Part shown: one piece after another, positions 29,813 through 41,128 of the stretch
Layout: every line of letters begins with the position of its first letter
Position numbering within the stretch: position 1 is the first letter of the stretch
Assembly: GCA_036924085.1 (NCBI GenBank)
Contig: JAVGWX010000013.1
Coordinates: forward strand, 57,639,652 to 57,703,651
Direction: 5' to 3'
Origin: Ariolimax columbianus
Lineage: Eukaryota > Mollusca > Gastropoda > Stylommatophora > Arionidae
Length of the DNA: 64,000 nt
The notes under the pieces: generated by a model
What the model was told of the DNA's origin: nothing
Databases searched by the model: none
What the model saw: the letters and a program-made list of their open reading frames with translations, nothing else
Translations under genes and position numbers: made by a program

Positions 29813-32102
29813 CTTTGTCATTTAGTGTCTACCTAACTAACAGTTCAAGAAGGACATGGCAGCCAGGATCCCCGTCAACGAAAGGTGAGACCACCCGCAG
29901 TAAATGGTTCTACGATTGATAACAAGACCTGTATCTCCTTGAGCGTTAGCCTTGCCTTTGTCTTTTAGTGTCTACCAAACTAACAGTTCAAGAAGGACAT
30001 GGCAGCCAGGATCCCCGTCAACGAAAGGTGAGACCACCCGCAGTAAATGGTTCTACGATTGATAACAAGACCTGTATCTCCTTGAGCGTTAGCCTTACCT
30101 TTGTCTTTTAGTGTCTACCTAACTAACAGTTCAAGAAGGACATGGCAGCCAGGATCCCCGTCAACGAAAGGTGAGACCACCCGCAGTAAATGGTTCTACG
30201 ATTGATAACAAGACCTGTATCTCCTTGAGCGTTAGCCTTGCCTTTGTCTTTTAGTGTCTACCTAACTAACAGTTCAAAAAGGACATGGCAGCCAGGATCC
30301 CCGTCAACGAAAGGTGAGACCACCCGCAGTAAATGGTTCTACGATTGATAACAAGACCTGTATCTCCTTGAGCGTTAGCCTTGCCTTTGTCTTTTAGTGT
30401 CTACCTAACTAACAGTTCAAGAAGGACATGGCAGCCAGGATCCCCGTCAACGAAAGGTGAGACCACCCGCAGTAAATGGTTCTACGATTGATAACAAGAC
30501 CTGTATCTCCTTGAGCGTTAGCCTTGCCTTTGTCTTTTAGTGTCTACCTAACTAACAGTTCAAGAAGGACATGGCAGCCAGGATCCCCGTCAACGAAAGG
30601 TGAGACCAGCCGCAGTAAATGGTTCTACGATTGATAACAAGACCTGTATCTCCTTGAGCGTTAGCCTTGCCTTTGTCTTTTAGTGTCTACCTAACTAACA
30701 GTTCAAGAAGTACATGGCAGCCAGGATCCCCGTCAACGAAAGGTGAGACCACCCGCAGTAAATGGTTCTACGATTGATAACAAGACCTGTATCTCCTTGA
30801 GCGTTAGCCTTACCTTTGTCTTTTAGTGTCTACCTAACTAACAGTTCAAGAAGGACATGGCAGCCAGGATCCCCGTCAACGAAAGGTGAGACCACCCGCA
30901 GTAAATGGTTCTACGATTGATAACAAGACCTGTATCTCCTTGAGCGTTAGCCTTGCCTTTGTCTTTTAGTGTCTACCTAACTAACAGTTCAAGAAGGACA
31001 TGGCAGCCAGGATCCCCGTCAACGAAAGGTGAGACCACCCGCAATAAATGGTTCTACGATTGATAACAAGACCTGTATCTCCTTGAGCGTTAGCCTTGCC
31101 TTTGTCTTTTAGTGTCTACCTAACTAACAGTTCAAAAAGGACATGGCAGCCAGGATCCCCGTCAACGAAAGGTGAGACCACCCGCAGTAAATGGTTCTAC
31201 GATTGATAACAAGACCTGTATCTCCTTGAGCGTTAGCCTTGCCTTTGTCTTTTAGTGTCTACCTAACTAACAGTTCAAGAAGGACATGGCAGCCAGGATC
31301 CCCGTCAACGAAAGGTGAGACCACCCGCAGTAAATGGTTCTACGATTGATAACAAGACCTGTATCTCCTTGAGCGTTAGCCTTGCCTTTGTCTTTTAGTG
31401 TCTACCTAACTAACAGTTCAAGAAGGACATGGCAGCCAGGATCCCCGTCAACGAAAGGTGAGACCACCCGCAGTAAATGGTTCTACGATTGATAACAAGA
31501 CCTGTATCCCCTTGAGCGTTAGCCTTGCCTTTGTCTTTTAGTGTCTACCTAACTAACAGTTCAAGAAGGACATGGCAGCCAGGATCCCCGTCAACGAAAG
31601 GTGAGACCACCCGCAGTAAATGGTTCTACGATTGATAACAAGACCTGTATCTCCTTGAGCGTTAGCCTTGCCTTTGTCTTTTAGTGTCTACCTAACTAAC
31701 AGTTCAAGAAGGACATGGCAGCCAGGATCCCCGTCAACGAAAGGTGAGACCACCCGCAGTAAATGGTTCTACGATTGATAACAAGACCTGTATCTCCTTG
31801 AGCGTTAGCCTTGCCTTTGTCTTTTAGTGTCTACCTAACTAGCAGTTCAAGAAGGACATGGCAGCCAGGATCCCCGTCAACGAAAGGTGAGACCACCCGC
31901 AGTAAATGGTTCTACGATTGATAACAAGACCTGTATCTCCTTGAGCGTTAGCCTTGCCTTTGTCTTTTAGTGTCTACCTAACTAACAGTTCAAGAAGGAC
32001 ATGGCAGCCAGGATCCCCGTCAACGAAAGGTGAGACCACCTGCAGTAAATGGTTCTACGATTGATAACAAGACCTGTATCTCCTTGAGCGTTAGCCTTGC
32101 CT
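29813..32102. repeat. 143-bp tandem array (16 units)
   Basis: Sixteen units of 143 bp, almost identical, each with TTGCCTTTGTCTTTTAG, TGTCTACCTAACTAACAG, ACATGGCAGCCAGGATCCCC, GTCAACGAAAGGTGAGACC and GATAACAAGACCTGTATCTC. The very low divergence shows recent expansion or homogenisation. Each unit contains splice-acceptor-like and donor-like signals that would delimit a 59-base pseudo-exon and an 84-base pseudo-intron. No long frame crosses it. Confidence 0.97.
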
Positions 32103-32122
32103 TTCATGGAATTTATGAACAG

Positions 32123-32204
32123 GCACCAGAAATCGATTTCCGATACCACTCTCGCTTCATCGAAATCAATCAGGAAGAGATGTTTACCTGGAAACACCTG
32201 CGAG
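32123..32204 (+). other. Possible exon-like segment after the 143-bp array
   Basis: An AG at 32121-32122 and a strong donor-like GAG|GTACGT at 32204/32205 bound 82 bases that read 'APEIDFRYHSRFIEINQEEM' and 'FTWKHLR' without a stop. I recognise no protein family. The flanking unique sequence carries no other coding hint. This is only a candidate. Confidence 0.2.
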
Positions 32205-32429
32205 GTACGTGTCGTTCTAACGTCAGTTGTGATACATCCTTGGCAACGAAGTATAGCAGGCTATCAGGCATGTGTGAGGCTACCAATGTAACCAAACGGA
32301 TGAGTCGATGGATGGATTAAGGGATAGGGGGTGATACCAGGTAGCAGAATTAGTCAAAGCTTTAAGGACGATGTTCAAGAAGACCGTTCAGTGTTGGCTT
32401 AGCTTCAGCCGGAGTATGGGAACAGTAGA

Positions 32430-32940
32430 TGATATCACCTAGGTGATAATGGTGATGGGGGTGACTTTTGTGATTATGGTGCCTGTGGTTATATTTGCGT
32501 TAATGGTTATTGTGGTGTGTGTAATTGTGGTGACTATTGTGATTCTGGTGACTTTTGTGAATGTGGTGATTATGGTGACGTTTGTTATTATAGTGATTGT
32601 GGTGATTTTGTTTTTAAATTGTGATTTTCGAGTGAGTGATTGTGGTCTGGGGGATTTTGGTGTAGGGGATTGTGGTGTGGTTGATTATGGTGGGGGGGGG
32701 GGGGGAGGAGTTGTGGTGGTGGAATGTGGTTTTGATGATTGTGGTAACTTTTGTGATTATTGTTATTGTGGTGAATTTTGTGTTAATGGTGATTATGGTG
32801 ACTACTATGCTGATGGTGATTATGGTGACTTTTGTGATAATGGTGATTATGGTGACTTTTTTGATTGAAGTGATTGTGTTGTTTTGTGTGATTATGGTGA
32901 CGGGGGTGTCCGGGGAGGGGGGGGGGGGGGGGGGGGTGAT
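32430..32940. repeat. Imperfect GTGATTATGGTGA repeat with G runs
   Basis: Plus-strand G/T-rich sequence built of loosely repeated GGTGATTNTGGTGACTTTTG units. Pure or nearly pure G runs lie at 32691-32706 and 32911-32936. Frames of 100-140 codons result from the lack of stops. Confidence 0.85.
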
Positions 32941-33124
32941 TGCCACGACTTTTGTGAAATAAATCATGACTATCATGATGATTATGAGTAACGGTGTTAA
33001 TGGAGATTGTTACGTTCGTGACTGAAAAAAACGTTCCATATGCGATAGTGATGAAGTTGGTGACAGACCATTGGTTGACGTGATGATAACGATTCTGATG
33101 ATGATATGATGATAGTGATGATTT

Positions 33125-34935
33125 TGTGACAAAACGATCATGGTGATGAGTGTGGTAGTCACTATCGCGACCGTGGTGGTCAAATGGTTGATACCCGTGA
33201 TGATTGTGGTAGTCACTATCGCGACCGTGGTGGTCAAATGGTTGATACTAGTGATGATTGTGGTAGTCACTATCGCGACCGTGGTGGTCAAATGGTTGAT
33301 ACCCGTGATGATTGTGGTAGTCACTATCGCGACCGTGGTGGTCAAATGGTTGATACCAGTGATGATTGTGGTAGTCCCTTTCGCGACCGTGGTGGTCAAA
33401 TGGTTGATACCAGTGATGATTGTGGTAGTCACTATCGCGACCGTGGTTGTCAAATGGTTGATACCAGTGATGATTGTGGTAGTCACTATCGCGACCGTGG
33501 TGGTCAAATGGTTGATACCAGTGATGATTGTGGTAGTCACTATCGCGACCGTGGTGGTCAAATGGTTGATACCAGTGATGATTGTGGTATTCACTATCGC
33601 GACCGTGGTGGTCAAATGGTTGATACCAGTGATGATTGTGGTATTCCCTATCGCGACCGTGGTCGTCAAATGGTTGATACCAGTGATGATTGTGGTAGTC
33701 ACTATCGCGACCGTGGTGGTCAAATGGTTGATACCAGTGATGATTGTGGTAGTCACTATCGCGACCGTGGTGGTCAAATGGTTGATACCAGTGATGATTG
33801 TGGTAGTCACTATCGCGACCGTGGTGGTCAAATGGTTGATACCAGTGATGATTGTGGTAGTCACTATCGCGACCGTGGTGGTCAAATGGTTGATACCAGT
33901 GATGATTGTGGTAGTCACTATCGCGACCGTGGTGGTCAAATGGTTGATACCAGTGATGATTGTGGTAGTCACTATCGCGACCGTGGTGGTCAAATGGTTG
34001 ATACCAGTGATGATTGTGGTAGTCACTATCGCGACCGTGGTGGTCAAATGGTTGATACCAGTGATGATTGTGGTAGTCACTATCGCGACCGTGGTGGTCA
34101 AATGGTTGATACCAGTGATGATTGTGGTAGTCACTATCGCGACCGTGGTGGTCAAATGGTTGATACCAGTGATGATTGTGGTAGTCACTATCGCGACCGT
34201 GGTCGTCAAATGGTTGATACCAGTGATGATTGTGGTAGTCACTATCGCGACCGTGGTGGTCAAATGGTTGATACCAGTGATGATTGTGGTAGTCACTATC
34301 GCGATCGTGGTGGTCAAATGGTTGATACCAGTGATGATTGTGGTAGTCACTATCGCGACCGTGGTCGTCAAATGGTTGATACCAGTGATGATTGTGGTAG
34401 TCACTATCGCGACCGTGGTGGTCAAATGGTTGATACCAGTGATGATTGTGGTAGTCACTATCGCGACCGTGGTCGTCGAATGGTTGATACCAGTGATGAT
34501 TGTGGTAGTCACTATCGAGACCGTGGTGGTCAAATGGTTGATACCAGTGATGATTGTGGTAGTCACTATCGCGACCGTGGTGGTCAAATGGTTGATACCA
34601 GTGATGATTGTGGTAGTCACTATCGAGACCGTGGTGGTCAAATGGTTGATACCAGTGATGATTGTGGTAGTCACTATCGCGACCGTGGTCGTCAAATGGT
34701 TGATACCAGTGATGATTGTGGTAGTCACTATCGCGACCGTGGTCGTCAAATGGTTGATACCAGTGATGATTGTGGTAGTCACTATCGCGACCGTGGTCGT
34801 CAAATGGTTGATACCAGTGATGATTGTGGTAGTCACTATCGCGACCGTGGTCGTCAAATGGTTGATACCAGTGATGATTGTGGTAGTCACTATCGCGACC
34901 GTGGTCGTCAAATGGTTGATACCAGTAATGATTGC
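33125..34935. repeat. 54-bp tandem array (about 33 units)
   Basis: Unit TGGTTGATACCAGTGATGAT, TGTGGTAGTCACTATCGCGA, CCGTGGTGGTCAAA. Unit length is divisible by three and stop-free in two plus frames and one minus frame, so overlapping frames of 606, 623 and 659 codons cover it. They encode 18-residue repeats: hydrophobic 'VVTIATVVVKWLIPVMIV', acidic/polar 'VDTSDDCGSHYRDRGGQM' and Thr/Ile-rich on minus. A GGTGGT to GGTCGT change is scattered and marks subfamilies, with a run of five such units at the right end. Confidence 0.97.
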
Positions 34936-35064
34936 AACGATAAGAGTATTATCATTGTGACCTTGGCCTTGGCAAACTCGGTCTTCCATAGAATGAAGAG
35001 AATCTTCTACAAGAAAACCGTTTCGCTGGAATTGGCTTGGCTTCGTACGTTCTAAATCTTCAAC

Positions 35065-35590
35065 TAGGAAGCCCTGAACGTTCTCAATCTCCTGCTACCA
35101 TGCCATGAACGTTCTCAATCTCCCGCTACCAAGCCCTAAACATTCTCAATCTCCCGCTACCAAGCCCTGAACGTCCTCAATCTCCCGGTACCAAGCCCTG
35201 AACATTCTCAATCTCCCGGTACCAAGCCCTGAACATTCTCAATCTCCCGCTACCAAGCCCTGAACGTTCTCAATCTCCCGCTACCAAGCCCTGAACGTTC
35301 TCAATCTCCCGCTACCAAGCCCTGAACGTTCTCAATCTCCCGCTACCAAGCCCTGAACGTTCTCAATCACCTGCTACCAAGCCCTGAACGTTCTCAATCA
35401 CCTGCTACCAAGCCCTGAACGTTCTCAATCTCCCGCTACCAAGCCCTGAACGTTCTCAATCACCTGCTACCAAGCCCTGAACGTTCTCAATCAGCTGCTA
35501 CCAAGCCCTGAACGTTCTCAATCACCTGCTACCAAGCCCTGAACGTTCTCAATCACCTGCTACCAAGCCCTGAACGTTCTCAATTTCCCG
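35065..35590. repeat. 31-bp tandem array from the R-family 3' terminus
   Basis: About 17 units of CCCTGAACGTTCTCAATCTC plus CCGCTACCAAG. That is exactly the 3'-terminal segment of R (GTTCTCAATCTCCCGCTACC followed by AAGCCCTGAA). The array is continuous with the R copy at 35590. A CACCTG variant replaces CTCCCG in the right half. Confidence 0.95.
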
Positions 35591-35712
35591 CTACCGAGCC
35601 CTGAAAAGGGTTTAGCAAGTAGCAGGATGTGGTCCAGAGAACGGAATGCGGTGTGTTGTAGTTTACAGCTTGACTGCGATATTTGCACATTTCGGTCCAA
35701 CACACTTAACGT
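35591..35712 (-). repeat. R family, 3' part
   Basis: Holds CTGAAAAGGGTTTAGCAAGT, AGCAGGATGTGGTCCAGAGA, TTACAGCTTGACTGCGATAT and TTTCGGTCCAACACA. It stops abruptly at the start of the S2 3' end. Confidence 0.85.
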
Positions 35713-36050
<338 letters not shown>

Positions 36051-36074
36051 GAGGCTGCGATATTTCCGTGACTT

Positions 36075-36310
36075 TCTGCCCAACGAGCGTCTTAGTGGTG
36101 AAAGGGTAGAACACTCGCTTTTCATCGGGAGAGTTACCGGGTTCAACTCCCATGCTCCAAGTCGACCAAGCAGTATATGGAATGCAGCTGTAAATGGGTA
36201 CCTGATCTGCGACAAGCCAAAGAAAGGCAGGGGGAAAGAGAACTGGCCACCCGACCCCGAACAAGCTGCTGTGGTTACGTACACAATGAAATCTCTAACA
36301 CATCATCACT
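36075..36310 (+). mobile_element. SINE-4, tRNA-derived
   Basis: Head: GCGTCTTAGTGGTGAAAGGG then TAGAACACTCGC (A box TTAGTGGTGAAAGGGTA) and B box GGGTTCAACTCCC. A body with TGTAAATGGGTACCTGATCT follows, then GAACTGGCCACCCGACCCC. A partial copy lies at 53560-53665. Poly(CAA) immediately upstream belongs to S2. Confidence 0.75.
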
Positions 36311-36384
36311 GACGGCAATTTCTGTTATGAGACTTTCTCTCGACCCACCCCACCGGGTTAAAATGCGGCATTTATGGGACGGGG

Positions 36385-36620
36385 TTTGTCAGTCAATTGT
36401 GAGTCCCTGACGCAGTCAGTCAATCATGAGTCACTCACGCAGGCATTTCGTTATCAGTCGCTGACACAGTCAGTTATGAGTCTAGAACGTAGGCAATATG
36501 TTATGAGTCACTGACACAGTCAGTTTTAAGTCATTGAAGCAGGTAATCAGTTTTGAGTCACTGGCGTAGACAATCAGTTATGGTTCACTTAGGCAGCAGT
36601 CAGTAATGATTCGCTGACTG
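36385..36620. repeat. Imperfect ~33-bp repeat (CAGTCAGTTATGAGTCACTG)
   Basis: Six or seven diverged units with GTTATGAGTCACTGACACAG and variable spacers. The GAGTCACTGACGCAG motif is similar to the R VNTR module, so a common origin is possible. Confidence 0.75.
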
Positions 36621-36734
36621 CATTCTTGCCATTCAATGTGGTATTTTCGGCCACACAAATCGAACTGGCAAGTTTCGAACAAGAAAGCTGTGGGTATCAT
36701 TACCGCTCCCCTCAGTTGACACGGCACACGATGA

Positions 36735-36955
36735 TGGTAATTATTGTTTGTGACATGTATCATGTTTGTAACATATTTGCTGTTTTTCAGATGTATCCTA
36801 TTTGTGACATGTACCATGTCTGTTATATTTTTGCTCCTTGTGACATGTATCCTGTTTGTGACATGTATTCTGTTTGTGACATGCATCTCGTTTGTGATAT
36901 GTTTGCTTCTTGTGACATGTATTCTGTTTGTGACATATTTGTTCCTTGCCTTACT
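36735..36955. repeat. 18-bp imperfect repeat (TTTGTGACATGTATCCTG)
   Basis: About eleven units. Because 18 is divisible by three, short frames with Cys/Asp/Met repeats appear on both strands. Confidence 0.88.
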
Positions 36956-37124
36956 GTGTTCCAACTCATGAGCCTGCAATGCTGAACCTCTTCGGGATGT
37001 TATATTAATTAAAAAGCCTGACTGAAGTCAGATGTACTTAACCATACGGCGCAAAACATAGATCAACCAACTTTGTCTTACGAAACATGACGAACAAGGT
37101 TGTAAAACAGCACAAAATATACAT

Positions 37125-37505
37125 AATTTCAGGCTACATCGAACGCCTAATTTCAGGCTACATCCAACGTCTAATTTCAGGATACATCGAACGTCTAATT
37201 TCAGGCTACATCGAACGCCTAATTTCAGGCTACATCCAACGCCTAATTTCAGGCTACATCAAACACCTAATTTCAGGCTACATGGAACGCCTAATTTCAG
37301 GCTACAACTAACGCCTAATTTCAGGATATATCCAACGCCTAATTTCAGGATAAATCGAACGCCTTATTTCTGGCCACATCGAACGCCTAATTTAGGGCTA
37401 CATTGAACGCCTAATTTCAGGCTACATCCAACGCCTAATTTTAGGCTGCATCCAACGCCTAATTTCAGGCTATATCCAACGCCTAATTTCAGGCTACATC
37501 GAACG
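37125..37505. repeat. 24-bp tandem array (about 16 units)
   Basis: Unit AATTTCAGGCTACATCGAAC plus GCCT. Small substitutions only (GATACATC, TACATGG, TATATCC). Confidence 0.95.
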
Positions 37506-37554
37506 AAACAACTATAATTGCTCTTAAATACTTTTTGCCAGACAATAGTATCCA

Positions 37555-37705
37555 TTTGTGTCTGCCGAAGACGGATGTGTCGGACCGAAAGGTGCAAATA
37601 TCGAAGTCCAGTTGTAAACATTCCGTTCTTCTGACTACATCCTGCTACTTGCAAAGCCCTGTTCAGGACATAGTGGCGAGAGATTGAGAACGAACGAACG
37701 AACAA
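37555..37705 (+). repeat. R family, 3' part
   Basis: ACGGATGTGTCGGACCGAAA, GGTGCAAATATCG, ACTACATCCTGCTACTTGCA and GAGATTGAGAACGAACGAAC in RNA sense. Its tail is (GAAC)n rather than (GAA)n. Confidence 0.87.
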
Positions 37706-38084
37706 ACGAAGAAGTATCCACTTAAGCGAACATTTTTCAGTTAGAAAGTTTACCCATTCAAATGGGCCTACCGCTGGGCACACTACATCATGTACTCTAA
37801 AAATAGGTATTGGAATCTTCTACACACCCTTCGCATATTTGAGATACATGCACTTCGTCATTCGTTAATTGTACCTTGAAAGATTGACATATCTGGTGAA
37901 CTTTGACCTTGTTCAATAGTAATGTTTCAAGACGTGTTGCTATTGCATAATAACCTGAAAAACCGTTTGTGACGGCTTGACCTTTTCAATCAATGACAGC
38001 CATAGTAGATGCTAGAAGAGAATATTTATATTCATCAAGAATATTTTAACTCTTTAGACATGTTCAAAACGATTTTTTACTTCA
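37706..38084. other. No gene seen
   Basis: No recognisable similarity or tandem structure. Confidence 0.5.
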
Positions 38085-39052
38085 GTTCAGTTCAGTTCAT
38101 CCCGTAACCCATCAGGTCGTTAGGGCACACTTGAAGACACTCCCAAAATCCCACGCCATCCCTCTCTGTCTGTCGCCGCCTGTCGTATCTCACCGGGACG
38201 ATGGCCTGACCCCTCAGTGATGTTGTCCACCCATCTCTTCCTTGGACGTCCTCGCCCTCTCTGTCCCGGTACGGATCCAAAGAGTATCGAGTTGGTAATT
38301 CTGTTGGACCTCGCGACGTGCCCGCACCAGGCCATCTTTCGTCTTATGATAGCTGTGAACAGATCTTCAAAAGGACCAATAGCATCTTCAACTCTCTGAC
38401 GTATTTCAGCTTTCGTGACACGATCTTTAGATGTAACATTTAGGAGTTTTCTATAGCACCTCATTTCCATTGCATGTATCCGGCCCTGGATATCTGCTGT
38501 AATGGTCCAGGTCTCGCAGGCATACAGAAATATTGAGATCACCAAAGAGCGCATTAGTCTAACTTTTATGACGAGGGCGAGCCGCTTGTCTTGCCATATA
38601 GGTTTCAGCCGAGTCAGCGCCGCTGTTGTTTATGCTATTCTTGCTGCGAACCCTCTTCATTGATCAATGATTCCAGATATTTGAAACGTTGTACCACCTC
38701 AAGTGCATGCCCATTTGCCTCTATTACAGATTTAAACCCCTCTATGTTATTAGTCGTGAGCTTTGTTTTATCTGCATTTATTTCCATACCAAAACATTGG
38801 GCAGCTCTATCCAATCTACCAATCAACTCCTAGGGTTCCGTTTCTGTGTCTGCCAATATATCAATATCATCTTCAAATCGGAAGTTTGTGATAAGCCTGT
38901 CACCTATTTTAACCGTGCCAACATGTTCTTTTAAGGTCGTCTCCATTATTCTCTCCAAGAATATATTGAAGAGTGTTGGGGAGAGTTTACAGCTCTGTCT
39001 CACACCCACACATTTTTCATTACTGTAATATTTATACCGTGACAACAAACGC
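38085..39052 (-). pseudogene. LINE-A reverse transcriptase, 3' half
   Basis: From 39050 down: 'GVRQSCKLSPTLFNIFLERI' (the GVRQGC block), 'ITNFRFEDDIDILADTE' (catalytic FADD, here FEDD so both Asp are kept), a stop, 'LIGRLDRAAQCFGMEINADK', 'FKYLESLINEEGS', and then the open frame 38554-38120 with 'SIFLYACETWTITADIQGRI', 'MEMRCYRKLLNVTSKDRVTK', 'FEDLFTAIIRRKMAWCGHVA' and 'RGRGRPRKRWVDNI', ending 'VPNDLMGYGMN'. The 5' end is truncated within the palm. The 3' tail is (ACTGA)n on minus. Only a few stops interrupt it, so it is among the younger LINE copies here. Confidence 0.92.
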
Positions 39053-39254
39053 TATAATTCAGAGGCATAGCTAACAGACAACGAGCTAGTAAATTATCAT
39101 GGTTGCCAATTTCCATTTATGGGAGTAGTTTCCTTTCTCTAAACAGTTTCAATATAATTGTTTCAACAGAGTACATGAACCTTTATATTTAAAGAATAAA
39201 TCACCTCTTTTCATGAATAGTTAAGGTCATAATTTCACCAACAAACCCGATATC

Positions 39255-39415
39255 AGACGGAAATGTCGGACTGAAAGATGCAAATATCGCAGGCAAACTG
39301 TAAACTAGCGACACAACGCATTCGGTTCTCTGTATTACATCCTGTTACTTGCAATGCCATGTTCATGGCTTGGTAGCGGGAGTTTGAGAACGAACGCAGA
39401 AGAAAAGAAGAATTC
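39255..39415 (+). repeat. R family, 3' part
   Basis: AATGTCGGACTGAAAGATGC, AAATATCGCAGGCAAACTGT, ATCCTGTTACTTGCAATGCC and GGAGTTTGAGAACGAACGCA, then GAAGAAAAGAAG tail. Confidence 0.85.
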
Positions 39416-39454
39416 AGTTTCACAGAGATATTTTTACGAACAATTGACTTGGAG

Positions 39455-39890
39455 AAAGACTAACGTCTGGTCAGGCAAAACTTACTGATCAGACATGTTA
39501 GGGTCAGACAAAACTTACTGAACAGACGTGTTAGGGTCAGACAAAACTTACTGATCAGACATGTTAGGGTCAGGCAAAACATACTGATCAGACATATTAG
39601 TCAGGGTCAGGTAAAATATACTGATCAGACATATTAGTCAAGGTCAGGCAAAACATACTGATCAGAGATTTAGTCAGGGTCAGGCAAAATATACTGATCA
39701 GACATTTTAGTCAAGGTCAGGTAAAATATACTGATCAGACATATTAGTCAGGGTCAGGCAAAATATACTGATCAGACATATTAGTCAAGGTCAGGCAATA
39801 CATACTGATCAGACTTGTTAGTCAGGGTCAGGCAGAACATACTGATCAGACTTGTTAGTCAGGGTCAGGCAGAACATACTGGGCAAAACC
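39455..39890. repeat. S2-associated VNTR, about 12 units
   Basis: Units of 33-38 bp: TACTGATCAGACATATTAGT then CAGGGTCAGGCAAAA. Left units lack the GTCA insertion (ATGTTAGGGTCAGAC). Continuous with the S2 body at 39890. Confidence 0.93.
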
Positions 39891-40212
39891 CTCACTTCGG
39901 TTTTGTCGTAGCCTTCCCTGAAAACGGACTGTTTTAATGGCAGCCTTGCTAACGAGGTGAGGGATGGACGTGATCCCCGTAGTAGTGAGCGACACGCAGA
40001 TGAAACCAAGCATAGCACAACCGCCTGGAGGACCACGGTCGACCTTCATCAGCCCGCTCGAGATGTGAGGAAAGCTACGACAACCTGCCATTTAACGTCC
40101 TTTCTAGGACGCACAAAAGAATAATCCTACTCATTGTGGGCATTCAACAACAACATCAACAACAACATCAACAGCAACATCAACAACAACAGCAACAACA
40201 ACAACAGCAACA
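39890..40212 (+). mobile_element. S2 element body with mixed CAA/CAG/CAT tail
   Basis: CCTCACTTCGGTTTTGTCGT, CCTTCCCTGAAAACGGACTG, GGCAGCCTTGCTAACGAGGT, GTGATCCCCGTAGTAGTGAG, ACCTTCATCAGCCCGCTCGA, AACGTCCTTTCTAGGACGCA and CTCATTGTGGGCATTC, then about 70 bases of CAACAACATCAACAGCAA-type tail. Confidence 0.9.
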
Positions 40213-40392
40213 AACAATTGACAGCTTAACATATCTGGGAAGCAAAAGGACTCAAGATGGAGAAATATTTAACGAAATTGTTACCTTAATTGCTCTAGCC
40301 GCGTGTATCTTTACCCAACTAACGAACATTTGGATTTCAAAATGCAATTTGCTATACACTATGCCCCGGTTGTTTAACTGCGACGTATTACC

Positions 40393-40705
40393 AATATAGG
40401 GAGTCCCTGTGGTCGAGAGGTAAAGCATTAGTTTCTCAAAGTGATGAATATAAACGGTGCATGATCGAAACCCGTAAGTTCCAAGCGATCGCTGGTATCA
40501 ATGGAGGAGGGACCAGAGTTCATGCATCCTGAGTTACCTCCAGTCGTCTTGACTAATCGTCTTGTCACTAGTCCAAAGCAGCTCTGAACCAGCGAGTGAG
40601 GATGAAGATAACTGCAGTTCATTCCTCACTGTAACTCAAACAGAGCGCATGTTACATCATCAAGAAAATAACGTCTGATGGTGTCGCATCTCCGCTCGCG
40701 ATGGG
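40393..40705 (+). mobile_element. SINE-1, full-length copy
   Basis: Head GGGAGTCCCTGTGGTCGAGA with A box TGGTCGAGAGGTAAAGC and B-box-like GCATGATCGAAACCC. Body: CATCCTGAGTTACCTCCAGT, CGTCTTGACTAATCGTCTTG, AGCGAGTGAGGATGAAGATA, GTTACATCATCAAGAAAATA. The 3' end has the hairpin-like ATCTCCGCTCGCGATGGGCA. Confidence 0.82.
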
Positions 40706-40792
40706 CAACTATTACCAATACACAGGAGCCCATAGGCTGCTGGATCAATAACCAACCAACCGTCCAGCCAATACACACGGGAGAGGAGGCTA

Positions 40793-41128
40793 ACGTCTGG
40801 ACAGATTAAACGTACTGATCGGATATGTTAGGGTCAGGTAAGAGATACTGGCCACGACACTCACCCCACCTCTACTCGGGTAACATTCAAAGAAGGTTGC
40901 TTTCATGGCAGCCTGGCTAACGAGCTGGATGATCCACATAATCCCCGTAGTTGTGAGCGAAACGCAGATGAAGCCAAGCATAGCAGAACCACCTGGAAGA
41001 CCCCTGTCCACCTTCATTAGCACGCTCGGGATGTGAGGAAAGCTACTACAACCCGTTACTTAACGCAATTTTCATAGCGCACAAAAAGAGTAAACTTACT
41101 CATTTTGGGCTATCAACAACAACAACAA
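40793..41128 (+). mobile_element. S2 element, two VNTR units, body and CAA tail
   Basis: Two VNTR-like units (GTACTGATCGGATATGTTAG, GGTCAGGTAAGAGATACTGG) precede the body: GGTAACATTCAAAGAAGGTT, GGCAGCCTGGCTAACGAGCT, ATAATCCCCGTAGTTGTGAG, CACCTTCATTAGCACGCTCG, CTCATTTTGGGCTATC, (CAA)6. Confidence 0.87.

Noticed and set aside
32443..32976. Val/Met-rich membrane protein or Thr-rich protein
   Set aside because: G/T-rich imperfect repeat without stops; both strands give comparable frames.
33010..35055. Three proteins of over 600 residues on both strands
   Set aside because: They come from the same 54-bp units. Mutual overlap and the lack of any family resemblance make coding use very unlikely.
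36075..36160. tRNA gene
   Set aside because: A and B boxes are present, but the cloverleaf is incomplete and a SINE body follows, repeated at 53560.
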